The notes: generated from the letters alone by a model not told the origin. Positions 21,391 to 31,908 are shown, counted from the first letter of the stretch. The stretch is DNA of 64,000 bases from Prorocentrum cordatum (GCA_963575745.1 CAUYUJ010016484.1:166501-230500); one strand, 5' to 3'. A program made the numbers and translations.

Positions 21391-21605
21391 GGCCGAGGAA
21401 GAGATGGCAATTCTTCTCGACCCTCGACGGCAAAGCCGCTTGCTGGAACGCCCCGGACGTGTCCACCGCCCCCGGCTGGCCCGGCCCACCTCGGGCCCGG
21501 GAGCGGTGCGCAGAGTGCTCCCGGGGTCGAGGGGGCTCGCGGGGGCCCCTCCCCCTCGGACGGGATGCGCACGAGGGTTCCGGAGGCCCCCCCCCCCAGA
21601 CTCGC

Positions 21606-21727
21606 CCTCGCTCGGACGTCCACTCCCTGTGCTTTTGTTCGGCTTCGTGCGCGGCTCGTTCGCCAAATGATCAAGGATGCTCCTCGATGGTCCTCGCCGA
21701 AGGAAGCATGCACACGTCCGAGCGATG
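21606..21727. mobile_element. family 2 inverted-repeat element, copy 2
   Basis: It runs from CCTCGCTCGGACGTCC to GTCCGAGCGATG with the family core. On both sides lie direct repeats of about 60 bp (GGGGCCCCTCCCCCTC...GGGATG), so the element sits between tandem copies of a G/C-rich unit. Confidence 0.75.
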
Positions 21728-21839
21728 CCAAGGGTCGAGGGTTCAAAGGGGCCCCTCCCCCTCAGATGGGATGGGCCCCGGGGTTCCGCAGGGGCCCCCC
21801 CCCCCCAGATGGGATGGGGGGCTGGACGGCGAAGACGAC

Positions 21840-22440
21840 GACGACGACGACGATTCACTCAAGCTCGTGGAGTCCCTGCAATCCTGATGCACTGCGACAC
21901 GCATAACTGCACAGGAGAGCTGAGCTCGGAGGGGGAGCACCTGTAGAAATTGCTGCAGCTCGCTCCAGCGAAACTGTGCAGCGACTGTCGACGACGACGC
22001 CGATGCCTACGCCGACGCGACACCGACGGACGACGATGACGACGACGACAACGACGAGGAGCCAGCCCACACCCAGGGGGAGGGACGGGGGTGCACTGAC
22101 ACCCTCCACCACGCCACGCCCAAGGGGCCACGACCACAGGGGGGAGGGGGGGGGCGAGCGACCCCACTCGAGAGGTCCTCGCGAGGCTCACGGGCATACA
22201 CGCCGGTCGGAAGAAGTAGGTAGGAACATGAAGTAGGAAGGCGGATTAAGCAGATTGGGTCCAGGCCCCCCCAGGGAAGAAACAAACACAGCAAAAGCGT
22301 GCCGATCCTTGAAGTAGGAAGGCGCTCGAAGTAGATTGGGCTCTGGGAATCCAAATTTACCGACTTTCAACGACAGGCGTGCACGTATCCAGCAAGGGGG
22401 GGGGGCTCGATCCCAAATGTGGGGGGAGGGAGGGAGTCGG
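21840..22440. other. mixed low-complexity DNA
   Basis: Contains short (GAC)n runs near 21830-21850 and 22025-22060 and a pair of direct repeats (GAAGTAGGAAGGCG...AGATTGGG) at about 22230 and 22310. No gene recognised. Confidence 0.4.
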
Positions 22441-22669
22441 CTACACGCAAGAGCGACCCGGGGTAAGAGTAACCTGTGGTGCGCGGCTTCTTGTGGGCCG
22501 CGGGGAGGCCAAGCCCGAGCGCGCTCGACGCTGATGCCGCCTCGCGCTGCATCACTGGCGGGCCCCGCTGTGCCCGCGCCGAAGCTCACTCCGGCGAGAG
22601 GTCGCTCCTACGCCCAGTCGAGGGAGCGGGAGGGGCAATCCCTGGATATCATCGATGCCTCCCTCTCGC

Positions 22670-22793
22670 CACCGCTCGGACGGATCCGTTCCCTGTGCTT
22701 TTTTTCGGTCTCGCGCGTGGCTTCTTCGCCAAATGATCCAGGATGCTCCTCGATGGTCCTCGCCGAAGGAACAATGCACACGTCCGAGCGATG
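22670..22793. mobile_element. family 2 inverted-repeat element, copy 3
   Basis: CACCGCTCGGACGG at the left and CGTCCGAGCGATG at the right, with the same core as the other copies. Confidence 0.75.
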
Positions 22794-22899
22794 CCAAGCC
22801 CTGGCCACGCCACGACGGCGCATACCGCCGCTCCAGTGCCCAGGGTGGGCCGGGCCTGCTCCCGGCACCCGGCCTGCCGGGCGAGGAGGCCCACGAGCG

Positions 22900-23450
22900 G
22901 CGATCCCATCCGCATCCGCGCCCTCGTGGTCGGGCTCCGGGGCGCGGTCCCGCGGATGCCAGGTCGCACGGAGGTGAGCATCACTCAACTGATTCCCCAT
23001 GCCCAACGGCGCGCCCTGGGCCCCGCTGGCCGACTCACGCCCCCTAGATGGGGACATGGGCGGTTTCCCTCGGGTTCCGAGGGGTGCACATGCCCAGCTG
23101 GGGTGCTGGGATGGTGGGGATCGGGTTATGCTGTTCCCACCCTACTGAGGACCACATCCCAGAAATAATTTCGAGCACCCAGAAAAGTGTCAAAAGAGTA
23201 TCGAAAGAGTGTCGAAAGAGTGTCTCCCAGGGCCTGACACGTGAAAACACTAGATTTTTGGGATGTTCTCTTGGTGCTCGAAACTCATCCTGGTGATCAA
23301 GGCTAAAGTGGGTTGGAACATCATAAGGATCGGGGTGGGGGTGGGGGTGGTGATGGGGATCGGTCAAGCGATGCTGAGGATGCGCGCCGCGCGGGGCATC
23401 CGCGGGACATCGCCCCGCGTCCGCGGGGCCGCTGCCCAGGGGCCGGGCTC
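22900..23450. repeat. inverted pair of ~100-bp GC-rich segments
   Basis: 22900-23006 and about 23350-23450 are imperfect inverted copies: GGCATCCGCGGGAC on the reverse strand of the first, GGCATCCGCGGGACATCG on the plus strand of the second. A family 5 mini-element lies between them. Confidence 0.55.
23126..23326 (+). mobile_element. 201-bp inverted-repeat element (family 5), perfect 8-bp TSD
   Basis: It begins TTATGCTGTTCCCACCC and ends GGTTGGAACATCATAA, imperfect inverted repeats. GGATCGGG occurs at 23118-23125 and again at 23327-23334, a perfect 8-bp duplication. The interior carries short direct repeats of GTGTCGAAAGA. An 8-bp TSD fits hAT-like or other 8-bp superfamilies. A second copy at 37322 is in the opposite orientation. 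Non-coding. Confidence 0.85.
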
Positions 23451-23504
23451 GCGAAGCCGCGGATGCGGACCTGCCTTCCGCCCACGCGCGGCGACTTCTG
23501 GGAG

Positions 23505-23590
23505 CAGGAGGAGGAGGAGGAGGTGGAGGGGGAGGAGGAGGGGGGGGAGGAGGAGGAGGGGGAGGAGGAGGGGGAGGAGCAGGAGAGGAG
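23505..23590. repeat. (GGA)n microsatellite
   Basis: GGA/GGGGGA triplets. Confidence 0.9.
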
Positions 23591-23803
23591 GAGGGCCACG
23601 GCAAACCCGGAGAAAGATAAAGAGCTACTCAGCCCGATCAGGGGGCCTCTAAGTCAGATCAGGCCGGATGAAGCGCGGGATCACACCGGATGCGGCCGCA
23701 CCAGGCGGGACGAAACCGGACGTGGCCAGCTGGAACGGGACAGCCAGATTCCGATCCGGGACATGCCAGCGCAGATGCTTCATTTGGCCTCCCAGGAGTT
23801 GCA

Positions 23804-24252
23804 CCCTTGATGAGCGTGTTTTCCACCACCACAACCACCATAAGATGGAGGAGGGGTCCTCCTCCTCCTCCTCCTCCTCCTCCTCACTCCTCCTCCTCCT
23901 CCTCCCCTCCTCCCCCCTTCCTCCCTCCTCCTCCCTCCTCTCCTACCCTCCTCCTCCTCCTCCTCCTCCTCCCTCCCCTCCTCCTCCTCCTCTCCTCCTC
24001 CTCCTCCCCTCCTCCTCCTCATCCTCCTCCTCCTCCTCCTCCTCCTCCCTCCTCTCCTCCTCCTCCTCCCTCCTCCTCCTCCCCTCTCTCTCACCCTCCT
24101 CCTCCTCCTCCTCCTCCGCCTCCTCCTCTTCGTCCTCCTTCTCCTCCTCGTCCTCCTCCTCCTTCCCCCCTCCAACCTGTGGTGGTGGTGGTGGTGGTGG
24201 TGGTGGTGGTGGTGGTTGTGGTGGTGGTGGTGGAAAGCAGGCTCATCAACCC
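23804..24252. mobile_element. inverted-repeat element filled by (TCC)n and (GGT)n
   Basis: The left end CCTTGATGAGCGTGTTTTCC and the right end GGAAAGCAGGCTCATCAACC are imperfect inverted repeats, extended by CCACCACCA on the left and GGTGGTGGT on the right. The interior 23860-24180 is almost entirely TCC triplets. A half copy of the end lies near 44642-44680. No TSD was defined. Confidence 0.6.
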
Positions 24253-24480
24253 TGTTTGCTCCCACCTTGGCAGGCGTCGGCACCATCGCCGAGCTCCTAA
24301 TCCAGGTTGGGTGCGCCCCGTGTGCGCCATCGGGGAGCCTCGCGGTCGGGCAGGCCCCCCACGTCTCGGTCGGTGCCGCCTGGGAGCCCCGTCGGGGACC
24401 TCATAATAACCCTCCTGGGGCCGGCCCCCTTGGGGGCATGTTGCAGCCCCATTGGGCCCCTTGTGAAGCCGTCCTGGGGC
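24253..24480. other. low-copy DNA
   Basis: Nothing recognised. Confidence 0.35.
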
Positions 24481-24725
24481 CCTCCGAGCTCTACCAGGTC
24501 GCGGAGGAGGGCCCCAGGAAGGGCCCAAGAGGTCCCCAAGAGGGCCCAAACATTGCCCAAGAGCGCCCAGACGACCCCAGAACGGCTCCAAACTTGCCCA
24601 AAAGAGCCTAGATGGTCCCAAGATGGTCGCAAGAGTGCCCCAAGAAGGCTCCAAGATAGCACTAAAATGGTTCCCAAGTGTCTCCCAAAGGGCCGCAATA
24701 GTGTTCCGAGGTGGCTCCGCTACGA
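24481..24725. repeat. ~10.5-bp phased degenerate repeat, array B
   Basis: AAGAGGGCCC-like units recur. Successive spacings from about 24530 read 11, 10, 11, 10, 10, 11, 10, 20, 11, 11, 11, 11, 12, 11, 10. Same consensus as array A. Confidence 0.8.
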
Positions 24726-25112
24726 CCCTAAGATGACCGGAGGAAAGAGGCGCAGGGAGAGGGTGATCCACATCCACATCTTCATTCCCTTCTCCTACTG
24801 ATCCACCTTCTCGTTTGCCACCTCCCCCTGATTCCTCTCTTCCTTATCCTGGCACCCAGTGTCCTCATCCTCCTTCCCCTCCTAACCCTCCTCACGAGTC
24901 TCACCTCTTCCTTCTCATAGACTGTACGGCGGAACGAGGGGGCGAGGGAGGGATGGAAGAGGGACGGAGGAGGAACATGGGAGACTGTGAAGTCCCTCGC
25001 GCAAACATCGAGGGCGCACAGCATCGGTAACAGCCTGCAAATAATTCGCCTTGATGGAATCCCGCCATTGCGCGAGGGCCCGAAGCGACGCCACAATCGC
25101 ATTCCAACTCTC
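24726..25112. other. low-copy DNA
   Basis: Pyrimidine-rich at about 24775-24900, otherwise unremarkable. Confidence 0.35.
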
Positions 25113-25274
25113 TGAAGGGGCCCAAGGACACACACATAAAAAACATACAAATCCCACTATTCCCCATATTGTATCAGATTTTCCAGGTGTTCGTCTTCCC
25201 CCCGATTTCTTATGTTATCCTCTAATCTTCCGGGCTAAAAACATTAAGTGTGTCTGTGTTGTTTCCCCTCCTAA
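25113..25274 (+). mobile_element. 162-bp mini-element (family 4), TSD CTCTC
   Basis: It starts TGAAGGGGCCCAAGGACACA and ends TTTCCCCTCCTAA. CTCTC precedes it (25108-25112) and follows it (25275-25279); the identity extends to AACTCTC. The ends form a short imperfect inverted repeat (TGAAGGGG against TCAGGAGGGG in other copies). The interior has the family marks TTCCCCATAT and TTCGTCTTCCCCCC. Non-coding. Confidence 0.85.
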
Positions 25275-25279
25275 CTCTC

Positions 25280-26418
25280 TTGGAACAGCTCTGCCGCCAG
25301 CCAGGGAAACGCACTCCAGAGCCAGTGATGAGCACGCACGGCCGCTTTCGCGCAGATTTGCCCATGCCGACTTGAAATTCTGAATTGCTGTAGCAACTAT
25401 CTGGTTTTCCAAGCGGGCTCAATCCTATAGGATCATTCGGCGCGCCACCCTTGCAGACGTGCTGCAGCGGATCTTTGCATGGACTTCTGCCAATGCGAAA
25501 CCCCGAAACGGCGAGTGAAAAACGAAGTGAATATCATGTGGATGTGCTTTAGTCTTTATTCCTGGCCAAACAATGTCCGCACGAAATTTACCTCGCAATC
25601 CGGAGCGAAATTCTACAGGACACTCCAGGCCCATCCCAAAGTGTTCCGAACGAAATCCGCTCGGCGATGTGGGCATTGAATTCCATTGTGTTCAAGCACA
25701 TGCGATAACTGGAACTAACTGTGCTTTTTGACCGTGACGGCACGATCTACGTGAGGAGTGCGTCTGGCTTTCAGAATTGTGAGGATATCCCGAGCAAAAC
25801 TGCCTAAGCCCTCCACAACTAATCGCCTCTGAGCTCTACTCCCTCGGATAGGTGCGTCTGATAACATCGTGCGATCGAAAATTCAGCTGTGGGGCTGGTA
25901 GATAGTGAAACCGACCGGTCGAATGATCGTGGAATCGATAGCTTGATCGTGATACCGATAAGATAACAGTTAAGCATAACGATCGCCTTACCAATTTAGG
26001 TTCGGGCGGCGTAGCACGCTTCTCATTCTCCCTCCAGCCCATTGAACCCGTTTGAGGAAGCGCTTCATCAACGCTTCCTTTCTATACACACCTCTATCCA
26101 CTTTCCCAGCCCTTCACCAGGGGCAGTGCTAACACACCCCCTTTTGTGGAAACACCCGAATCATGTTCGGACGATCCACGGTCACGTTACAATGCTAGCT
26201 TGACACGGGCGGGGGGGGGGCCAGCATATTTCCGCGGCGCGCACAGGGGGGTGGAGGGAAAGGGGAAGGCTTCTTAGAAGGAGGCGGCTTCTCAGAGGGC
26301 GCCGGCCTCGCATCTATTGACAAGGCCCGCGCCTTCTCAGAAGCAGGGGTGCTTCTGAGGAGCTCTCCCCCCTCCTCCCACCCCCCTCTGCGCGTGGCTG
26401 GTAAGGGGCATGGGGCTT
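25280..26418. other. low-copy, AT-richer DNA
   Basis: About 1.1 kb without any repeat seen elsewhere in the window. Open frames are short on both strands and I recognise no domain or RNA. Confidence 0.4.
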
Positions 26419-26610
26419 AGTGGGCCCTGGAAACGACAGGGCCGTTTTTTCACCGTTTCCGAAAAAGTGTCCCTTGAAAATGGAAACGGCAAAAAAACGG
26501 CGACCGGAAACGGCAACAAAAACGGCTCCAGGACTGGAGCCGGAGCCGGAACCGGTCACAAAGATCGGCGACGGAACCGGTAAAAAAACGGCGTCGGAAC
26601 CACCAAAATT

Positions 26611-28506
26611 ATCCTGGCGAAGGACCCAAACATATGCAATTGTGAATACTGCAATTGTGAATATCTTCTCGGTGGAGCCCCCTACGGGGCCACGAAACGT
26701 ACGAGGGGTGTGCCGAAATGGGTGTGCGGGACGCATGCGGGCACACCCACTGGGGCCTTCGGTGGAGCTCCCTATGGGGCCACGAAACGTGTGAGGGGTG
26801 TGCCGAAATGGGTGTGCGGGACGCATGCGGGCGCACCCACTGGGACCTTCGGCGGAGCTCCCTATGGGGCCACGAAACGTGTGAGGGGTGTGCCGAAATG
26901 GGTGTGGCTGACGCATGCGGGCGCGGGCACTGGGGCCTTCGGTGGAGCTCCCTATGGAGCCACGAAACGTGTGAGGGGTGTGCCGAAATGGGTGTGGGTG
27001 ACGCATGCGGGCGCGGGCACTGGGGCCTTCGGTGGAGCTCCCTATGGAGCCACGAAACGTGTGAGGGGTGTGCCGAAATGGGTGTGGGTGACGCATGCGG
27101 GCGCGGGCACTGGGGCCTTCGGTGGAGCTCCCTATGGAGCCACGAAGCGTGTGAGGGGTGTGCCGAAATGGGTGTGGGTGACGCATGCGGGCGCGGGCAC
27201 TGGGGCCTTCGGTGGAGCTCCCTATGGAGCCACGAAACGTGTGAGGGGTGTGCCGAAATGGGTGTGGGTGACGCATGCGGGCGCGGGCACTGGGGCCTTC
27301 GGTGGAGCTCCCTATGGAGCCACGAAACGTGTGAGGGGTGTGCCGAAATGGGTGTGGGTGACGCATGCGGGCGCGGGCACTGGGGCCTTCGGTGGAGCTC
27401 CCTATGGAGCCACGAAACGTGTGAGGGGTGTGCCGAAATGGGTGTGGGTGACGCATGCGGGCGCGGGCACTGGGGCCTTCGGTGGAGCTCCCTATGGAGC
27501 CACGAAACGTGTGAGGGGTGTGCCGAAATGGGTGTGGGTGACGCATGCGGGCGCGGGCACTGGGGCCTTCGGTGGAGCTCCCTATGGAGCCACGAAACGT
27601 GTGAGGGGTGTCACGAAAGCTCCCTATGGAGACGAAAGGGGTGTGCCGAAATGGGTGTGGGTGACGCATGCGGCGCGGGCACTGGGGCCTTCGGTGGAGC
27701 TCCTATGGGGCCACGAAACGTGTGAGGGGTGTGCCGAAATGGGTGTGGGTGACGCATGCGGCCGCGGGCACTGGGGCCTTCGGTGGAGCTCCCTATGGAG
27801 CCACGAAACGTGTGAGGGGTGTGCCGAAATGGGTGTGGGTGACGCATGCGGCCGCGGGCACTGGGGCCTTCGGTGGAGCTCCCTATGGAACCACGAAACG
27901 TGTGAGGGGTGTGCCGAAATGGGTGTGGGTGACGCATGCGGGCGCGGGCACTGGGGCCTTCGGTGGAGCTCCCTATGGAGCCACGAAACGTGTGAGGGGT
28001 GTGCCGAAATGGGTGTGGGTGACGCATGCGGGCGCGGGCACTGGGGCCTTCGGTGGAGCTCCCTACTGGGGCCTTCGGCGGAGAGCCACGAAACGTGTGA
28101 GGGGTGTGCCGAAATGGGTGTGGGTGACGCATGCGGGCGCGGGCACTGGGGCCTTCGGCGGAGCTCCCTATGGAGCCACGAAACGTGTGAGGGGTGTGCC
28201 GAAATGGGTGTGGGTGACGCATGCGGGCGCGGGCACTGGGGCCTTCGGTGGAGCTCCCTATGGAGCCACGAAACGTGTGAGGGGTGTGCCGAAATGGGTG
28301 TGGGTGACGCATGCGGGCGCGGGCACTGGGGCCTTCGGTGGAGCTCCCTATGGAGCCACGAAACGGTGTACTGGGTGGGTGAAGAGGAGAGGAGGAAAGG
28401 AGGGGAGGAGAGGAGGAGAGGAGAGGAGAGGAGAGGAGAGGTGAGGAGAGGAACGCGGGGCACCGTCTCTTCAAAACGAGGACCCAACACCACAAGATGG
28501 TTGGGA
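26611..28506. mobile_element. satellite-bearing element S, copy 1
   Basis: Leader ATCCTGGCGAAGGACCCAA (26611), 90-bp array, purine tract (28380-28450) and trailer GAACGCGGGGC...TTCAAAACGAGGAC (to 28506). The same leader, unit, purine tract and trailer occur in the same order at 35686-36976. The conserved non-repetitive ends mean that the array travels as part of a defined unit. No coding sequence or transposase is recognised. Confidence 0.7.
26671..28365. repeat. 90-bp tandem satellite, about 19 units
   Basis: GTGAGGGGTGTGCCGAAATG recurs every 90 bp from 26791, with aberrant junctions near 27601-27640 and 28065-28085. Central units are almost identical; the first three differ most. Ninety is divisible by three, so all frames stay open as 30-residue repeats (for example minus-strand RHPHPFRHTPHTFRGSIGSS). 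Silent and replacement changes look unselected, so I do not call a protein. Confidence 0.95.
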
Positions 28507-28716
28507 AAAACGGCAAAACGGAACCGGTAAAAAGACGGCCCAGTTGGAGGGTCCCTGTCGTTCCCAGGGCCCACTGAGGTCCTGGCACGCGCGGAGCTCC
28601 CCGCGGGGGCGCGCGCCTGGCAGGCGTCTGCCCTGGCCCCCGGCGGTGGCCGGTGGCGGTGGCCCCCGCCTGCGTGCTGAGACGCGGGTGCCACTTCTGC
28701 GGCGGGCGGGTGCTCA

Positions 28717-28878
28717 TGAAGGGGCCCTGGGACACACAAGTGAATACACACCAATAAAAAGATCCCCAACATTTTTCCATATGTTCTGGGTTTTTGTCTT
28801 CCCCCCATTTCCCATATTTTCGCATATCTTCTTGGGGATCGACGATTCATTGTGTCTGTGTGTTTTTTCCCTTCCTGA
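28717..28878 (+). mobile_element. 162-bp mini-element (family 4)
   Basis: Starts TGAAGGGGCCCTGGGACACA and ends TTCCCTTCCTGA; the length is exactly that of the 25113 copy. Flanks GCTCA and GCTTT agree at three of five bases, a weak TSD. Family 6 starts five bases later. Confidence 0.8.
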
Positions 28879-28883
28879 GCTTT

Positions 28884-29136
28884 GTGGGCCCTGGAAACGA
28901 CAAGGCCGTTTTTTGTTACCGGTTCCGTTTTGCTGTTTTTTGTTGCCGGTCCCGGCGCCGTTTTGTTCACCGGCTCCGTCGCCGTTCTTTTACGGGCTCC
29001 CGCTCCGGCTCCCATCCTGGAGCCGTTTTTCTTGCCGTTTCCGGTCGCCGTTTTTTTTTTGCCGCTTCCACTTTCAAGGGGCACTCTTTCTCGGAAGCGG
29101 TGAAAACAAACGGCCCTGCCGTTTCCGGGGCCCACT
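28884..29136 (+). mobile_element. 253-bp inverted-repeat element (family 6), solo copy
   Basis: GTGGGCCCTGGAAACGACA at the left and TGCCGTTTCCGGGGCCCAC at the right. The interior consists of degenerate CCGTTTTT/CCGGTTCCG short repeats. It is the uninterrupted counterpart of 26419-28575. Confidence 0.75.
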
Positions 29137-29420
29137 AGGGGCGGGCGGGCGTGAGCCACACCGACGGCCATCTTTCGTGCCTCCCCCCGCTCGACGGGCC
29201 GCCGCCGACCCACCAATAAACATGCGCCGCCGCGGCCCTGTCAGGAGGCCGTGCGCAGTGCCCCTTTGTGGCAGCGCGTTCGACCCTGCGCGGGCGCCCA
29301 GGCGGTCGCTTCTGCTGGACCTCTCCCGCGCCCCTCGGCAAGAGAGGCGCCGCAAGGACGCTGTCGGGGAGCTTGCTGGACAGGTCCGGACATAAGGATT
29401 GACGACGATCCAGACAGAGG
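29137..29420. other. GC-rich low-copy DNA
   Basis: No recognised feature; frames are open through GC content. Confidence 0.35.
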
Positions 29421-29500
29421 AGGGGGAGGAAGGAGGAGGAAGGAGGAAGGAGAAGGAGGAGGAGGAGGAGGAATGAGGAGGAGAAAGGAGGAGGATCATT
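29421..29500. repeat. purine-rich (GGA)n tract
   Basis: GGA and GGAA triplets. Confidence 0.85.
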
Positions 29501-29856
29501 GTCGATGGGGGGAAGCTGTATCGTCGGCGACGAGGGCGAGCGCCAACGCGGTCAAACACTGGATGAGTGAACGAGAAAAGAGGGCGGCCACGGAGGGGGG
29601 GCGCGGGAGGAGGCCTCGGGCGAAGAGCACCTTCAAGACGAGGGGTGCGCAGGTGGCCTCAAGTGACCGAAGCTGTTGCACGAAGGGTGAGTGACCAGTG
29701 CCAGCGAAGGGACGACATGACACGATCATGCACACCATAATCGACGATGGTGAGTAACATGATGACAACACGCAGCTCGACAACACATACGACGCACGCC
29801 ACAACATGGGGCACTGCTAATACTGCTAATACACCACATGATGCACACACCAGACG
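29501..29856. other. low-copy DNA
   Basis: Nothing recognised. Confidence 0.35.
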
Positions 29857-30132
29857 AGGAGGGGAGGAGGAGGAGGAGGAGGAGGGAGGAGGAGGAGGAG
29901 GAGGAGGAGGAGGAGGAGGGAGGAGGAGGAGGAGGAGGAGGAGGAGGAGGAGGAGGAGGGGGAGGAGGAGGAGGAGGAGGAGGAGGAGGAGGAGGAGGAG
30001 GAGGGGGAGGAGGAGGAGGAGGAGGAGGAGGAGGAGGAGGAGGAGGAGGAGGAGGAGGGGGGAGGAGGGGGAGGGGGGGAGGAGGAGGAGGAGGAGGAGG
30101 AGGAGGAGGAGGAGGAGGAGGAGGAGGAGGAC
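29857..30132. repeat. (GGA)n microsatellite
   Basis: About 275 bp of GGA triplets with GGGGGA interruptions. Confidence 0.95.
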
Positions 30133-30538
30133 TCGAAAACTAAGGGCAATGCGGTCGACTCCGCCGCCGCGCCCCCCTTCCCGCGCACGCTGCGCAGGCT
30201 CATGAGGTCGCGAGCCAGCCCCAGAAACAGGGCGGGCCTCCACCTCCCTGCCACTACCAGGGCAGAATATATCTGCGGGGCCGAAGCCCCGAGCCGCGAA
30301 CTCAATCACATGCAACTGGTTGAGCCCCCACAGCACCTGGACGTAGAAGACATGGAGGCAGTGGCTCTGGGAGGTTGCCCAACAATTCCGCCCACGACAA
30401 CAAATAGGAGAGGCCTATGGATGCGCCCGCAGTTAACGTTCAATGTGGTGCTAACCCTGTTGGCGCCCGTGCGTCCATTCTCCCGCACAGCTGACAACCG
30501 CAGAACGAGGCTTCCAATCCACAAGCGGCACTCTCCCA
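30133..30538. other. low-copy DNA
   Basis: No recognised feature. Confidence 0.35.
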
Positions 30539-31090
30539 TCACAGGGTTGCGGAAGCCCACCAAGCCACGTACTCTTCACGCGTGAATTGTAGTGCCCTGC
30601 GCAAAACACCGCAACGTAGGACGACGACGCAATGCAACGAGCCCTCCGACACGGAGAAAAGCGCCCCACAGCAGCGCACCCCATCTCCTTCCTCAAGAAG
30701 ACCGCCACTGCAGGAAAAAACAAGCCGTATGTGGGGCATGACTGGCCAAAAAGGCTCTCTCTTCACACAAAGCTGCAACCACCACGTGCTTGACATACTC
30801 TGAACGCTCAACATCGGTTCGAAGGTCGGTAGCGTGTTTTCCGGAACAATCTTCGGAACAAAATGCCGAACGTCGTGCAAAACAACCCACTGTATAATAG
30901 CGGTTGCAACTGCACAAAGAATAAGAGACCCAAGCCTGATATTGTGGGGCATGCCTGGCCAAAAAGGCTCTCTCTTCCCACTTTGCCGCTGCACGCCCAC
31001 GATGATGCTCACCTGCTCCTGGGACCTGCAATCGATTTTGGTGACGTGAGCCAGCTCTGGTGAGCCAAACTGGTCCGAGCCAATTGTTAC
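30539..31090 (-). CDS. hypothetical open frame outside low complexity
   Basis: A minus-strand frame of about 180 codons stays open through non-repetitive sequence and ends at 30539. It contains KREPFWPGMPHNIRLG and, about 70 residues later, KREPFWPVMPHIRLVF, reflecting a nucleotide duplication at 30728-30763 and 30941-30980. Upstream it merges into the GGA array, so no start can be assigned. I recognise no family. It may be an exon fragment or chance. Confidence 0.2.
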   Translation of the reverse strand, partial: VTIGSDQFGSPELAHVTKIDCRSQEQVSIIVGVQRQSGKREPFWPGMPHNIRLGSLILCAVATAIIQWVVLHDVRHFVPKIVPENTLPTFEPMLSVQSMSSTWWLQLCVKREPFWPVMPHIRLVFSCSGGLLEEGDGVRCCGALFSVSEGSLHCVVVLRCGVLRRALQFTREEYVAWWASATL

Positions 31091-31091
31091 T

Positions 31092-31432
31092 TGAGGGAGG
31101 AGGAGGAGGAGGAGGAGGAGGGAAAAAAGAGGGAGGAGAAGGAGGAGGAGGAGGAGGAGGAGGGGGAGGAGGAGGGGGAAAAGGAGGAGGAGGGGGAGGA
31201 GGAGGGAGGAGGAGGAGGAGGAGGAGGAGGAGGAGGAGGAGGAGGAGGAGGTGGAGGAGGAGGAGGAGGAGGAGGAGGAGGAGGAGGAGGAGGAGGAGGA
31301 GGAGGAGGAGGAGGAGGAGGAGGAGGGGAGGAGGGAGGAGGAGGAGGGGGAGGAGGAGGGGGAGGAGGAGGAGGAGGAGGAGGAGGAGGAGGTGGAGGAG
31401 GAGGAGGGGGAGGAGGAGGCGGAAGAGGAAGA
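31092..31432. repeat. (GGA)n microsatellite
   Basis: About 340 bp of GGA triplets with a few GTG, AAA and GGGGGA interruptions. Confidence 0.95.
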
Positions 31433-31596
31433 GTGCAGGATCGCCGAACGGCATCGCACATGGCTGGCTCGAGCCGCTCGGCGGCTCGCGAAGGGTCGGA
31501 GGAGGGCTGCGGCCGCAGCTCCTCGGCCAGGGCGCTCCGGAGCCGGAGCAGGCGCTGCTGGAAACACCAGGCGTCCTCGGCGGGGGCGGCAGGATC

Positions 31597-31724
31597 CGAG
31601 CAAGCTGAGCTAAAGCGGCCCAGGGGCACACAAACAAATACACACATATCCAAGGATACACAAAGAAATGCACAAGTTAAGCTAAGGGGTGCAGGGATGC
31701 ACAAATAATCCGAAAAAGCTGAGC
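31597..31724 (+). mobile_element. two family 4 head fragments in tandem
   Basis: AGCTGAGCTAAAGCGGCCCAG near 31599 and TTAAGCTAAGGGGTGCAGGG near 31677 repeat the head of the next full copy (AGCTGAGCTAAAGGGGCCC). They look like stacked truncated heads. Confidence 0.5.
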
Positions 31725-31908
31725 TAAAGGGGCCCTGCGGCACACACAGAAATACACAGTCACTCGAATCCCAGGATACCCCACATATTTGTCGTGTATA
31801 GTTTTTGGGTTGTTGTCTTCTTCCCCCACTTTCCATCGTTTCCCCGGTGTTCGTGGGGATCGTCGAGGAATGGTGTCTGTGTGTTGTTTTCTTTTTTCCC
31901 CCTGCTGA
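31725..31908 (+). mobile_element. family 4 mini-element, longer variant (184 bp)
   Basis: TAAAGGGGCCCTGCGGCACA to CCCCCTGCTGA, with the interior GTTGTCTTCTTCCCCCACTT. GCTGA is found just upstream and at the 3' end, so the exact ends are ambiguous. Confidence 0.65.

Larger units (their letters stand above)
26419..28575 (-). mobile_element. inverted-repeat element (family 6) containing a nested satellite element
   Basis: The left end AGTGGGCCCTGGAAACGAC and the right end GTCGTTCCCAGGGCCCACT (to 28575) are inverted repeats. Both ends match the solo copy at 28884-29136 in opposite orientation, including GGAAACGGC and GGAACCGGTAA blocks. Between GGCGTCGGAACC (about 26602) and AAAAACGGCAAAACGG (about 28506) it is split by a ~1.9-kb insert carrying the 90-bp array. 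Confidence 0.75.

Noticed and set aside
26671-28365. CRISPR-like array
   Set aside because: Units are contiguous 90-bp repeats without unique spacers, in a eukaryotic context.
26314-28530. Long open frames (450-600 codons) on both strands with a 30-residue repeat
   Set aside because: The 90-bp satellite period is a multiple of three, so stops are absent in most frames; no codon bias or conserved start.
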